In this document: one piece after another, positions 11,110 through 23,411 of the stretch
How positions within the stretch are numbered: the first letter of the stretch is position 1
Layout: the number at the start of each line of letters is the position of its first letter
Assembly (NCBI GenBank): GCA_002083395.1
Contig: LWDH01000035.1
Location: 1 to 64,000, forward strand
DNA length: 64,000 bases
Reading direction: 5' to 3'
Origin: Proteobacteria bacterium SG_bin4
Lineage (GTDB): Bacteria; Pseudomonadota; Gammaproteobacteria; Burkholderiales; Nitrosomonadaceae
Made by a program: the position numbers and the translations under genes
Notes under the pieces: generated by a model
Database searches by the model: none
What the model was told of the DNA's origin: nothing
Seen by the model: the letters and a program-made list of their open reading frames with translations, nothing else

Positions 11110-11143
11110 ATGTCATAATATTGTAACAATTCTGAAATACGAT
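11110..11143 (+). promoter_or_regulatory. Candidate Pho box and -10 element of pstS
   Basis: ATGTCAT at 11110-11116 and TTGTAAC at 11121-11127 are two 7-mers 4 bp apart, like the direct repeat of a PhoB box (CTGTCAT units with 11-bp period). TACGAT at 11138-11143 begins 10 bp later, where a PhoB-activated promoter has its -10. The first unit fits well and the second fits partly. Confidence 0.4.
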
Positions 11144-11195
11144 AGCGCATCGTCTGGGTAGATTGTTCAATTCTTTTTTTATGGAGCAAGGAATA

Positions 11196-12194
11196 ATGAT
11201 TAATGTGTTGAGTCTTAGGACTTTTTCCGCAGTCGCGCTGTTAGTGGCGGCTACTTACGCAACCAAGATCAATGCTACACCGATTGTGAAGATTGATGGC
11301 TCAAGTACTGTTTTTCCGATAACAGAAGCTGTCGCGGAAGATTTCCAAATCGCTAAGCGTGGTTCGATTCGGGTTACTGTCGGTATTTCGGGAACGGGTG
11401 GAGGTTTTAAGAAGTTTTGCCGTAACGAAATCGATATTGTCAATGCTTCCCGTCCGATAACCGAGCTTGAAATGGAAGCCTGTAAACAAGAAGGCGTGCA
11501 ATTTATCGAAATGCCCATTGCTTTCGATGCATTAACAGTCGTTGTAAACCCCCAGAATACCTGGAGTAAAACTATTACCGTTGATGAATTGAAAAAAATC
11601 TGGGAACCCGCTGCGCAAGGGAAAGTCACCAACTGGAACCAGATCAATCCAGCTTGGCCTGACAAAAGAATCAAACTCTATGGACCGGGCGCGGATTCCG
11701 GAACCTTTGAATACTTTACCGAAGCAATCGTTGGTAAAGCAAAATCAAGCCGTGGCGACTATACCGCTTCAGAAGATGATAATGTGCTGGTTCAGGGCGT
11801 TGCGAGCGACATCTATGCGCTTGGATTTTTCGGCTTTGCTTACTACATTGAGAATAGCAACAAGATCCATGCGGTTGCTGTTGATAGCGGCAATGGTGGT
11901 GTAATACCTTCGTCTGCAACGGTAGAGGATAATAGCTATAAGCCGCTATCGCGCCCAATATTTATCTACATCAATGCAAAATCAGCTGATAAACCGGAAG
12001 TCAATGAATTTGTTAATTTCTATATGAAAAATGCGACGGAGTTGGTTACGGAAGTGAAATATTTTCCGCTTTCCCAAGAAGTGTATAACCTCAATATCGA
12101 ACATTTAAACAAGAAAAAATTGGGTACCGTGTTCAAGGGAACAGGAATCAACATACGGCTCGAAGACATTCTGAAATTGGAATCAAGCTTGTAG
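11196..12194 (+). CDS. pstS: Phosphate ABC transporter substrate-binding protein PstS
   Basis: Periplasmic phosphate-binding protein of about 332 residues. After a signal peptide (cleavage near residue 30, KINATPIVKIDG) the mature N-terminus shows the phosphate-loop sequence DGSSTVFPITEAVAEDF, then GTGGGFKKFC and GPGADSGTFEYF, all typical of the PstS/SphX group. ATG 11196 is chosen over TTG 11163 and ATG 11181 because it starts directly before the signal peptide; GGAG at 11183-11186 or AAGGA at 11188-11192 could serve as its ribosome binding site. No pstCAB genes follow, so the permease must be elsewhere. A candidate Pho box lies upstream. Confidence 0.92.
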   Translation: MINVLSLRTFSAVALLVAATYATKINATPIVKIDGSSTVFPITEAVAEDFQIAKRGSIRVTVGISGTGGGFKKFCRNEIDIVNASRPITELEMEACKQEGVQFIEMPIAFDALTVVVNPQNTWSKTITVDELKKIWEPAAQGKVTNWNQINPAWPDKRIKLYGPGADSGTFEYFTEAIVGKAKSSRGDYTASEDDNVLVQGVASDIYALGFFGFAYYIENSNKIHAVAVDSGNGGVIPSSATVEDNSYKPLSRPIFIYINAKSADKPEVNEFVNFYMKNATELVTEVKYFPLSQEVYNLNIEHLNKKKLGTVFKGTGINIRLEDILKLESSL

Positions 12195-12262
12195 AACAAT
12201 TTCAATTAGCCTCGCGGCAATTCACTGCTCATTGTAAGCGTATGTGAAATTAGAAACCCCGC

Positions 12263-12328
12263 AGGGAAGTTCTGATCGACTCGTAAGCCGCTGATGGCTT
12301 AGAATTGATCGGAACTTCCCTTTTTTAT
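12263..12328 (+). terminator. Rho-independent terminator after pstS
   Basis: Long imperfect hairpin: AGGGAAGTTCTGATCGA from 12263 pairs with TTGATCGGAACTTCCC ending at 12320, followed by TTTTTT. The loop is about 27 nt. It isolates pstS from cysG. Confidence 0.75.
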
Positions 12329-12366
12329 TTTTAGAGATATCTTTCAGAGCGAATATACTGCGATAA

Positions 12367-13803
12367 ATGGAATTCCTGCCAATTTTTTATAACATCAAAA
12401 ATAAAGCTTGCTTGGTTGTTGGTGGCGGTGAGGTTGCGGAACGCAAGGTGATGTTGTTGCTGCAGGCGGGGGCGCGGGTATCCGTGATAGCCCCGGTGAT
12501 TAGTAGTGCATTAATTGAGCTGGCGGCGCGTGGCGATATTGACCATCGGGCGGAACCCTTTCAATCCGAATATCTACGCGATCAGGTATTGGTCATTGCA
12601 GCGACCGATGATCAAGCGTTGAACCGGAAGGTATCAGATGGTTGCCAACAGCTTCGGATACCGGTCAACGTCGTGGATAATCCGGATTTATGCACGTTTA
12701 TCATGCCTTCCATCATCGACCGTTCTCCGCTATTGATCGCAATATCCAGCGGCGGACAGTCGCCGGTGCTGGCAAGACTGTTACGTGCGCAACTGGAAGC
12801 TGTCGTGCCGGTTGCGTATGGGCGACTCGCTGCAATGGCGGGAAGATTCCGTAAGTATGTCAAACAGAAGATTACGCAACCGGATAAGCGCCGTCAATTC
12901 TGGGAGCGGGTTTTACAAGGGCGATTGACGGAACTGGTGCTGGCGGGGAAAGATAAAACGGCAGAGGAATATTTGTTGCAATCCCTGAATCAGGAAAAAG
13001 ATAGTTTGCCTCAGGGTGAAGTCTATTTGGTCGGAGCAGGGCCGGGTAATTCTGATTTGCTGACATTCCGTGCTATGCGCTTGATGCAGCAAGCGGATGT
13101 GGTGGTTTATGACCGGCTGGTTTCTCCAGAAATTCTCAATATGGTGCGTCGCGACGCAGCGCGTATTTATGCAGGTAAGGAACGGAACCGGCATACGCTC
13201 CAACAGGAATCTATTAATCAACTGCTGGTTCGCTTGGCTCAAGAAGGTAAGCGGGTATTGCGTTTGAAAGGTGGTGATCCATTTATTTTCGGTCGTGGTG
13301 GCGAAGAGATCGAAACCTTGGCGTCACATCATATCCCCTTCCAAGTGGTGCCTGGGATTACTGCAGCCTCAGGGGTTGCGGCATATGCCGGTATCCCGCT
13401 GACGCATCGGGATTATGCGCAATCGTGCATTTTTGTTACCGGTCATCTTAAAGACGGTACAATCGACCTGGATTGGGAGCAGCTTGCGCGGCTGAATCAA
13501 ACTGTTGTGATTTATATGGGAATGCTGGGTTTGCCAGTGCTCTGCCAGCAACTGATAATGCACGGTCTGCCCGAATCCACGCCTGCCGCGATTATCCAGC
13601 AAGGCACCACACAGAAACAAAAGATTATCGCTGGGACACTGCAAACCCTGCCGGTTCTGACCGAGGCAGCCAAGTTGACGCCACCGACATTAATCATTGT
13701 CGGAGAAGTGGTAAAATTGCATCAGCAGCTGACATGGTTTGAACCGGCGCAGCAAGCCTCTGCAGCAGAAATCATAGCGCTGAACCCGGATCCAGAAGTT
13801 TAA
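12367..13803 (+). CDS. cysG: Siroheme synthase (multifunctional)
   Basis: Three-activity enzyme making siroheme, the cofactor of sulfite and assimilatory nitrite reductases. The N-terminal half (about 1-205) is the precorrin-2 dehydrogenase/sirohydrochlorin ferrochelatase with the NAD-binding GGGEVAERK. The C-terminal half (about 217-460) is uroporphyrinogen-III C-methyltransferase, with VYLVGAGPGNSDLLT, VVYDRLVS and LRLKGGDPFIFGRGGEE. The 478 residues compare with 457 in E. coli. yhbY follows after 16 nt. Confidence 0.96.
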   Translation: MEFLPIFYNIKNKACLVVGGGEVAERKVMLLLQAGARVSVIAPVISSALIELAARGDIDHRAEPFQSEYLRDQVLVIAATDDQALNRKVSDGCQQLRIPVNVVDNPDLCTFIMPSIIDRSPLLIAISSGGQSPVLARLLRAQLEAVVPVAYGRLAAMAGRFRKYVKQKITQPDKRRQFWERVLQGRLTELVLAGKDKTAEEYLLQSLNQEKDSLPQGEVYLVGAGPGNSDLLTFRAMRLMQQADVVVYDRLVSPEILNMVRRDAARIYAGKERNRHTLQQESINQLLVRLAQEGKRVLRLKGGDPFIFGRGGEEIETLASHHIPFQVVPGITAASGVAAYAGIPLTHRDYAQSCIFVTGHLKDGTIDLDWEQLARLNQTVVIYMGMLGLPVLCQQLIMHGLPESTPAAIIQQGTTQKQKIIAGTLQTLPVLTEAAKLTPPTLIIVGEVVKLHQQLTWFEPAQQASAAEIIALNPDPEV

Positions 13804-13819
13804 TGAATTAAAAGGATTT

Positions 13820-14173
13820 ATGCTAACTCTTACTGTTACCCATCGCCAGGCACTAAAAGCGCAAGCCCACGTACTGAATCCGGTTGTGATGATAGGAAAA
13901 TCCGGGTTATCCGCGAACGTTATTGGAGAAATTGAGCGGGCATTAACGAGTCACGCGTTAATAAAAATCAAGGTTCAGATGGATGATCGCGTAGCCAGAA
14001 ATACTTTTCTCGAAGAGATTTGCGCTTTAACAAACGCCGCGCCAGTGCAGCATGTGGGGAAGACTTTGGTTATTTATCGCCCCAAGCCGGAAGAAACCGC
14101 GAAGAAAACTGAACGTGCGCCTTCGAAGAAAAAACGTGCACCGTTGCGAAGAAAGCGGGATTTTCAGAACTGA
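13820..14173 (+). CDS. yhbY: YhbY family RNA-binding (CRM domain) protein
   Basis: A 117-residue CRM-domain protein associated with pre-50S ribosomal particles in E. coli. It has the conserved N-terminal helix with QRQALKAQAH-like spacing and the GxxG loop MIGKSGLS that contacts RNA, plus VGKTLVIYRP at the end of the domain. A basic tail rich in lysine and arginine follows. It is convergent with greA; in many gammaproteobacteria yhbY also neighbours greA, ftsH and rlmE, all present within this window. Confidence 0.93.
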   Translation: MLTLTVTHRQALKAQAHVLNPVVMIGKSGLSANVIGEIERALTSHALIKIKVQMDDRVARNTFLEEICALTNAAPVQHVGKTLVIYRPKPEETAKKTERAPSKKKRAPLRRKRDFQN

Positions 14174-14187
14174 GAATTTTGGGAGAC

Positions 14188-14664
14188 TCAAATGTACTTG
14201 ACATCGAGTATTTCATACTCGCGGATACCGCTTGGAGCTTGAACTTCTGCGATATCGCCAGCATATTTTCCGATCAAAGCCCGTGAAATGGGTGAACTGA
14301 TAGAAATTTTGCCGAACTTGATATCCGCTTCGTCGTCCCCGACGATTTGATAAGTGACAATTTCACCGTTTTGTAAATCTTCCAATTCGACGGTGGCGCC
14401 GAAAACACAAGCGCCGTCTGCATTGATAAGCGACGGGTTGATGATTTGAGCGCTGGAGAGTTTGCTTTCCAGTTCAGCGATGCGTCCTTCAATAAAGCTT
14501 TGTTTTTCCTTGGCAGCATCGTATTCGGCATTTTCCGAAAGATCACCATGTGAACGCGCTTCAGCGATTGCAGCAATGACCGCAGGACGATGTATCGTTT
14601 TCATCTCATGCAATTCCTTACGCAATGCTTCCGCGCCTGCTACCGTTAATGGGATAGTACTCAT
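14188..14664 (-). CDS. greA: Transcription elongation factor GreA
   Basis: A 158-residue secondary-channel factor that rescues backtracked RNA polymerase by stimulating transcript cleavage. The N-terminal coiled coil has ALRKELHEMK and ARSHGDLSENAEYDAAKE, with the acidic D-E tip needed for cleavage; the C-terminal FKBP-like domain contains GDDEADI and SPISRALIGK. It follows carB by 54 nt on the same strand, giving a carA-carB-greA unit like that described in Pseudomonas. Confidence 0.97.
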   Translation of the reverse strand: MSTIPLTVAGAEALRKELHEMKTIHRPAVIAAIAEARSHGDLSENAEYDAAKEKQSFIEGRIAELESKLSSAQIINPSLINADGACVFGATVELEDLQNGEIVTYQIVGDDEADIKFGKISISSPISRALIGKYAGDIAEVQAPSGIREYEILDVKYI

Positions 14665-14718
14665 CGTAATTTCGTGCCTTTTATGTTCATCCTGTTGATT
14701 AATCTGTACTGAAGCTGA

Positions 14719-17940
<3,222 letters not shown>

Positions 17941-17958
17941 ACTAGATAGTGGATGTTG

Positions 17959-19119
17959 TTAAAGGCGGTTGTGAAGATTATTTTGGTATTGCTGCATCAT
18001 GGCGATGAATTTATCGAATAAATAATCAGCTTCATGCGGACCCGGGCTGGCTTCCGGATGTCCTTGGAAACAAAAAGCCGGTTTATCGGTCAGTTCAAAT
18101 CCTTGCAGACTGCGATCAAAAAGCGACACATGGGTAATGCGGACACTAGCGGGCAAGGTACTCGCATCGACGGCGAAGCCGTGATTCTGGCTAGTGATGA
18201 TCACTTTTCCGGTGGCGACATCCTGAACCGGATGATTGGCGCCGTGATGTCCGAATTTCATCTTGATGGTGCGGGCGCCGCTGGCAAGGCCAAGCAATTG
18301 ATGGCCAAGGCAAATTCCAAAAATCGGAATATTTTTCTGCAACAAGGTTTGTGTTGCGGAGATGGCGTAATCGCAAGGTTCCGGATCGCCAGGGCCATTC
18401 GAAAGAAAAACACCATCAGGTTGAAGTTTAAGAATTTCTTCAGCGGATGTTTGCGCTGGCAAAACCGTTACTTTGCAGCCGCGTTGCGCCAATTTTCGCA
18501 AAATGGTGCGTTTAATGCCGAAATCATAGGCGGCAACATGAAATCTAGCATTCTCTTGTGGCCGGAAGCCGGATTCGAGCGACCATTCACCTTCATTCCA
18601 AGTATAAGCCTGGCGGCAACTGACCACTTTGGCAAGATCCATTCCGGCTAAACCGGGGAATGCTCTCGCGGCTTGGAGCGCAAGTTCCTCGTCAACCGAT
18701 CCAGCCATGATGCAGCCGGATTGCGCGCCTTTTTCCCGCAAAATACGTGTCAATTTCCGCGTGTCAATTTCCGCGATCGCAACCACATTTTGTTGCACAA
18801 GAAATTCCGATAATGTGTGGGTTTTCCGGAAATTGCTTGCGACGAGCGGCAGATCGCGAATTACCAGGCCCGCCGCGTATACTTTGTTAATATTACCGGA
18901 TTCGTAATCTTCCCAATTGGTGCCGGTGTTGCCGATATGCGGATAGGTCAGGGTGATGATCTGCTGGCAATAAGAAGGATCGGTTAAGATCTCCTGATAG
19001 CCGGTCATTGCCGTGTTGAATGCCACCTCACCGGTATTGATGCCTTCAACCCCAATAGACACGCCACGAAAAATTGTTCCATCGGCAAGAGCGAGGATGG
19101 CGTGCGGTCGTTGTGACAC
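17959..19119 (-). CDS. carA: Carbamoyl-phosphate synthase small subunit
   Basis: A 386-residue glutaminase subunit that hydrolyses glutamine and channels ammonia to CarB. The C-terminal class I amidotransferase domain has the nucleophile in GICLGHQLL and the His-Glu pair in [10 protein letters not shown]. The start is GTG 19119, supported by AAGGAG six bases upstream. The leader of about 80 nt before it contains a small hairpin with a following T run (on the transcript), which could be regulatory. Confidence 0.97.
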   Translation of the reverse strand: MSQRPHAILALADGTIFRGVSIGVEGINTGEVAFNTAMTGYQEILTDPSYCQQIITLTYPHIGNTGTNWEDYESGNINKVYAAGLVIRDLPLVASNFRKTHTLSEFLVQQNVVAIAEIDTRKLTRILREKGAQSGCIMAGSVDEELALQAARAFPGLAGMDLAKVVSCRQAYTWNEGEWSLESGFRPQENARFHVAAYDFGIKRTILRKLAQRGCKVTVLPAQTSAEEILKLQPDGVFLSNGPGDPEPCDYAISATQTLLQKNIPIFGICLGHQLLGLASGARTIKMKFGHHGANHPVQDVATGKVIITSQNHGFAVDASTLPASVRITHVSLFDRSLQGFELTDKPAFCFQGHPEASPGPHEADYLFDKFIAMMQQYQNNLHNRL

Positions 19120-19477
19120 AAAAACTCCTTGGAAACTGACATGATTTGAAAAAAAGGCCCAGGATCAATCGCTAAAAAGCCCTGGCTATTGAAGACCGAA
19201 TTATACGTGAAAACGGTCTTTTTTTGTATGCGCGCGGTATTATCGAGCGCTTGGTTTTTTGGTAAGTTGCGGTTAATCTATTAATTCGTTTTCGTGGATA
19301 TATCCGGATCAATGACTAGGGATAGACGGTTGTCAGCTATCCAAATGTGGTCGAGAATAGTTCTGTGGCTGCATTTCGAAGCGCTGTTGATCGGAAATTT
19401 CTCTTGTATGAATCGTATTTAGTGAATGATATCAACTTATTAGTTGAACTGGTTTTGGAATCTCATAATCGTTAATC
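19120..19477. other. Divergent intergenic region upstream of carA
   Basis: On the minus strand a perfect -10 TATAAT (19205 down to 19200) has no good -35. Between it and carA the transcript has short arms CCAGG/CCTGG (19159-19163 and 19181-19185) followed by a run of seven T, a weak attenuator-like structure. The rest, up to the plus-strand gene at 19478, holds nothing I recognise. Confidence 0.35.
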
Positions 19478-19945
19478 ATGCATGTTTTTAACTCTAAAAT
19501 CGACAAATGGCTATTGGGTTGTTTCATACTTTCAATGATTGCTTGTCTGCTGGGGATGTCGGTCATGCTGAAGCTTGGCGGGACTTCCAATTATGTGATG
19601 GCTGCGATCATCATTGTTGCCGGTGTCGGTTTTCCGCTATGGATATTGGTATCGACCCGGTACATTACCGATGAGGAAAATCTCAAAATAATCAGTGGCC
19701 CGTTCTCTTGGGTCATTCCGATTCAATCGATAACATCCATTCAAGAAACACAAAGCGCCATAACAAGTCCGGCCTTATCGTTTGACCGCTTGGAAATCAC
19801 CTACGGCGAGGATAAAGCGATTCTCGTTTCACCGCTTGATAAGACAGGATTTATCGAAAAGCTGGGCAAAGAGAAATTGATTGGCGCTGACAAGATTGCA
19901 AAAAGAATCTCGAAAAAAAACAAGAAGGGCCGTAGGAATGGATGA
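19478..19945 (+). CDS. Bacterial PH-domain membrane protein
   Basis: A 155-residue protein with two hydrophobic segments (about 12-32 and 38-58) followed by a domain with the pattern of bacterial PH-like proteins (PF06713, former DUF1200): TRYIT-DEENLKIISGPFSWVIPIQSITSI, where the I-P-hydrophobic-x-x-I-x-x-I motif is diagnostic, then SFDRLEITYG. The C-terminus is lysine-rich. The function is unknown; the family is envelope-associated. It stands alone, about 100 nt before a c-di-GMP protein. Confidence 0.75.
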   Translation: MHVFNSKIDKWLLGCFILSMIACLLGMSVMLKLGGTSNYVMAAIIIVAGVGFPLWILVSTRYITDEENLKIISGPFSWVIPIQSITSIQETQSAITSPALSFDRLEITYGEDKAILVSPLDKTGFIEKLGKEKLIGADKIAKRISKKNKKGRRNG

Positions 19946-20046
19946 TTGTAACCGGTATTCATGGCCGGAGAATTCAATCATCTTTCAAGCGAGCAACCGT
20001 GGCGGATTTGAAGGATGTGCCGATTAACACTAATTAAGAGGGAATC

Positions 20047-22368
20047 ATGGGAGAAGCCAATCGAACGAAGCCTCAGCTTCTTGAAGAAATCCGGGAATTA
20101 CATTCCGAACTGGCTGCTGTCAGGTTGATGACAGAAAAACAAACCCATGAACTTTATGTTAGTGAAGAACGGTTTTCTCTGGCAATGCGCGGGGCGAACG
20201 ACGGGCTTTGGGATTGGAATCTGGAAACGGATGAAGTGTATTATTCGCCGCGCTGGAAAAGCATGCTGGGTTATGAAGAAAGCGAGCTGGGAAATAATTT
20301 AAATACTTGGGCAAGCCTGGTTCATCCGGATGACAAAGAGATCGTGCTGGGAAAGGTGCGCGATTACATCGAAGGCCGCAAAGATTCCTTTGAAGTGGAA
20401 ATGCGCATGCGCCACAAAGATGGGCATGAGGTTTTTGTGCTCTCCCGCGCATTTCTGGTGATTCGTGATACCGACGATAAACCGGTTCGCTTGGTTGGAA
20501 CGCATGTCGATATCACTGAGCGTAAAAAAGCTGAAGCTTACGATAGTAAACAGGCCGATATTCTGGAAATGATCGCGGTCGGACGCCCCGCCGCCGATAT
20601 CTATGATGCCATTGCATTAATGTACGAAGCGCGGCACCCGGGCATGCGTTGCTCGATGCTGGAACTGAGCGGCAATAAACTTATGCACGGCGGCGCGCCG
20701 AGTTTGCCGCAAGCCTATTGTGAAGCCGTGCACGGTTTGGAAAACGGACCGAGTGTCGGTTCTTGCGGAACATCGACGTTTACCGGTCAGCGCGTGTTGG
20801 TGGAGAACATTGAAACCGATCCTAAATGGGCAAAAATCAAACAATTCGCATTACCGCATGGCATGCGCTGCTGCTGGTCGGAACCGGTCAAAAGTTCCAG
20901 TGGAAAGGTATTGGGTGCGTTCGGCATGTATTACGATCATCCTGCACTGCCAGACGAGCAGGAATTGAAAGATCTGGTTGCCGCCGCCAGACTCACAGGT
21001 ATCGTCATGGAACGCGATCAAGCGCAAAAACGCATACACCGGCTGGCTTATACCGATGAGCTGACCGGCTTAGCCAGCCGTGCTTCCTTTATTCAACATC
21101 TGGAAGAAATCACCAAAACTTCCGTCCGGCATAGCCGCCATTATGGATTGCTCTACATTGATCTGGATGACTTCAAGAGTGTCAACGACAGCTTGGGGCA
21201 CGATGCCGGCGACGTGCTGCTGAAAGCGATCGCGCAGCGTTTGCTGAATACTTGCCGTGAATCCGATTTCGTTGTGCGATTGGGCGGGGATGAATTCTGC
21301 ATTTTGATCGAAGAAGTGGAAGCAGATTATGCTGCCAATGTGGCCAAGCGTTGCCTTGAAGCGATTTCTCAGCCGATCGAAGTGTATTCCAGAAAACTGA
21401 TGTCGGCCTGCAGTATCGGTATCGCCTATTTTCCTGATGATGCAACAGATTCATTGGCTTTGCTGAAGGCAGCGGATATTTCTCTTTATACCGCGAAGGC
21501 CAATGGCAAAAATCATTACGCGTTTTATCAGGCTGAGCTTACCGAGAAGGCGGAGTACCGTTTTCAAATTGAGCAGAGTCTGAGAGAAGCTATCGAAAAA
21601 CAGCAGCTATCGCTGGCTTATCAGCCCCAGATTAACATCAAAAGCGGCGAAATTTTCGGAGTCGAGGCGCTGTCTCGTTGGCTGCATCCGCAATTAGGCC
21701 AGATCCCGCCGGGAGATTTTATCGCCACTGCTGAACGGATCGGCATGATAAAACCGTTGACCGAATGGGTGTTGCGAACCGCGTGCGGTCAATTGATCGC
21801 ATGGAAGGCACAAGGTTTTCAATCGCTTCGGGTAGCGGTTAATATTTCTCCCAGTCTTTTTTTGGATAACGCATTTGTGTTGCTGATCAAGCGGATCATT
21901 GATGAAATTGGGATCGCTCCGGCTCAATTGGAATTGGAGGTGACGGAAGGCGTCGTGCAAACCGATCCGCGGAATCTTGCGATCTTTCAAGACTTGAAAG
22001 ACTTGGGCGTGTTATTGTCCATCGATGATTTCGGCGCCGGTTATTCATCTTTTGCGTCTCTAAAGCATCTCAGAGTGGATTATCTGAAAATCGATAAATA
22101 TTTCATTGACGATATGCTAGCCGATAGCAAGACGTTGACCCTGGTTGGTTCGATGGTGGAGATGGCGCAAAAATTGGGGTACGGAATTATCGCCGAAGGC
22201 GTTGAAAAAACGGAACAACTGGATATTTTGCAGAACTTTGGCTGTGAAATCGTGCAGGGTTATCTATTCAGTAAGCCGGTCAGCGCGGATAACATTTCAG
22301 AACTGCTGAGAAATGAAACGCACAAAGCGATTCTTGGTCAATACCGCTTGGATAAGATCGCGTCGTAG
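20047..22368 (+). CDS. PAS-GAF-GGDEF-EAL cyclic-di-GMP turnover protein
   Basis: A 773-residue signalling protein with no membrane segment. Order: short coiled coil (1-25), PAS/PAC domain (about 38-158, with the WDWNLETDEVYYSPRWK pattern), GAF domain (about 165-325), GGDEF domain with intact GGDEF near 413 and an I-site RESD five residues before it, then an EAL domain with EALSRW (about 538), LEVTE, DDFGAGYSS (about 660) and AEGVE. Both catalytic sets look intact, so it may make or break c-di-GMP according to PAS/GAF input. GAGGG upstream (20039-20043) is a possible ribosome binding site. Confidence 0.93.
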   Translation: MGEANRTKPQLLEEIRELHSELAAVRLMTEKQTHELYVSEERFSLAMRGANDGLWDWNLETDEVYYSPRWKSMLGYEESELGNNLNTWASLVHPDDKEIVLGKVRDYIEGRKDSFEVEMRMRHKDGHEVFVLSRAFLVIRDTDDKPVRLVGTHVDITERKKAEAYDSKQADILEMIAVGRPAADIYDAIALMYEARHPGMRCSMLELSGNKLMHGGAPSLPQAYCEAVHGLENGPSVGSCGTSTFTGQRVLVENIETDPKWAKIKQFALPHGMRCCWSEPVKSSSGKVLGAFGMYYDHPALPDEQELKDLVAAARLTGIVMERDQAQKRIHRLAYTDELTGLASRASFIQHLEEITKTSVRHSRHYGLLYIDLDDFKSVNDSLGHDAGDVLLKAIAQRLLNTCRESDFVVRLGGDEFCILIEEVEADYAANVAKRCLEAISQPIEVYSRKLMSACSIGIAYFPDDATDSLALLKAADISLYTAKANGKNHYAFYQAELTEKAEYRFQIEQSLREAIEKQQLSLAYQPQINIKSGEIFGVEALSRWLHPQLGQIPPGDFIATAERIGMIKPLTEWVLRTACGQLIAWKAQGFQSLRVAVNISPSLFLDNAFVLLIKRIIDEIGIAPAQLELEVTEGVVQTDPRNLAIFQDLKDLGVLLSIDDFGAGYSSFASLKHLRVDYLKIDKYFIDDMLADSKTLTLVGSMVEMAQKLGYGIIAEGVEKTEQLDILQNFGCEIVQGYLFSKPVSADNISELLRNETHKAILGQYRLDKIAS

Positions 22369-22397
22369 TGGAAGAAAGCTTTAACTTCTGGAAGGTT

Positions 22398-22431
22398 CCG
22401 GGGAATCACACCAACCAAACGGATTCCCCGG
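22398..22431. terminator. Perfect hairpin between convergent genes
   Basis: CCGGGGAATC (22398-22407) and GATTCCCCGG (22422-22431) form a 10-bp GC-rich stem with a 14-nt loop between the convergent EAL and PEP-CTERM genes. Neither side has a clear T tract, so intrinsic termination is not certain. Confidence 0.45.
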
Positions 22432-22449
22432 CGGTATTACGAAACTGAA

Positions 22450-23052
22450 TTAAATGGTTGCTTTTCTGCGCAGCATAAAACCGAGCATTCCTAAGCCGGC
22501 GAGCAGCATGGCGTAGGTTTCCGGTTCCGGTACCGCAGATACCGATACGTTATCGAGCAGTAACCCAATGTTGTCCCCACCCAGATTCTCGAAGCTGAAA
22601 CTATAAATTCCAGAAGCCGCCGGCGTGAAGTTTAAGTCATATGCTGTCAGCCCGGCACTGCTGCTTAACGTAACCGAAGTACTGGCAGTGCCGAAATTGA
22701 CATTGGCGGTTTCAGTCGAACCGCGCTGGCTGCCGGCCAGACCAAATGATAAGGTATAGGTAACGCCGCCGGTTAAATTGACACTGTTGGCAAAAACGCC
22801 GCTATTGCTGGTGCTGCCATCCAGATCGATATAGTTTCCGTTGCCAGGCAAGATGTCATTAAAACCGGTTCCGATTAAATCAACCGTGCCGGCGGTAACT
22901 GTCCAACCGCTTGCAACGGGTGGTGTCCAGTTCAGTGTCAGTGGCGAATAGCTATCGAAATTGTCGGAAAAAATGGTAACTGCCGCGCTGGCAGGCGCAG
23001 CGAATACGGTGGTTATTGCTGCAGCAATAATCGTTGATTTGAATTTATTCAT
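22450..23052 (-). CDS. PEP-CTERM sorting domain protein
   Basis: A 200-residue secreted protein with an N-terminal signal peptide (about 1-23, ending ASAAV), a threonine/serine-, glycine- and asparagine-rich beta-type body, and a C-terminal PEP-CTERM tail: VPEPETYAMLLAGLGML followed by an arginine cluster RRK. Such tails are recognised by exosortase (EpsH/XrtA systems) in EPS-producing bacteria. The body resembles carbohydrate-binding jelly-roll domains only in general character. GGAG lies 6 nt before the ATG. Exosortase is not in this window. Confidence 0.9.
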   Translation of the reverse strand: MNKFKSTIIAAAITTVFAAPASAAVTIFSDNFDSYSPLTLNWTPPVASGWTVTAGTVDLIGTGFNDILPGNGNYIDLDGSTSNSGVFANSVNLTGGVTYTLSFGLAGSQRGSTETANVNFGTASTSVTLSSSAGLTAYDLNFTPAASGIYSFSFENLGGDNIGLLLDNVSVSAVPEPETYAMLLAGLGMLGFMLRRKATI

Positions 23053-23411
23053 AGAATCTCCATGTTTTACTATTAGGTTAATCGGTGCATCCCGGTTGCC
23101 GGACCGGGTGTGATAAATTTATTGTTGCCGTTACACAAGTGGTTGTTAACTTTTACGCTTTTTCTTGGCCCACTTCCTCCATGGGCGATGTTAATTATCG
23201 GATTATGCGGGCGCAATAGCAAATCGCTCCCGATTTTTCTGGTACATTTGTCCTATCCTCTGCCGGAATCCGTCGTAACGATACGCGTTTCACCGCAATG
23301 GACTTGTGCAGATGAAGACAAAAGTCATACAATGACGCCCTCGTTTTTACCCATGAAACCAAACAATTGAGATCCTGTTGCTATTGGTGTGCATATGCGC
23401 TTGCGCGGCAA
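23053..23411. other. Intergenic region between divergent secreted-protein genes
   Basis: Upstream region of the PEP-CTERM gene (minus) and of the secreted protein at 23412 (plus). A GTG-started open frame of 86 codons (23110-23370) is present but has no ribosome binding site, family resemblance or convincing composition, so I do not call it a gene. Confidence 0.35.

Noticed and set aside
19312..19422. 36-codon ORF upstream of the PH-domain gene
   Set aside because: No ribosome binding site or recognisable sequence; expected by chance.
23110..23370. GTG-started 86-codon ORF
   Set aside because: No ribosome binding site, no family resemblance and erratic composition; likely chance reading frame upstream of the secreted protein gene.
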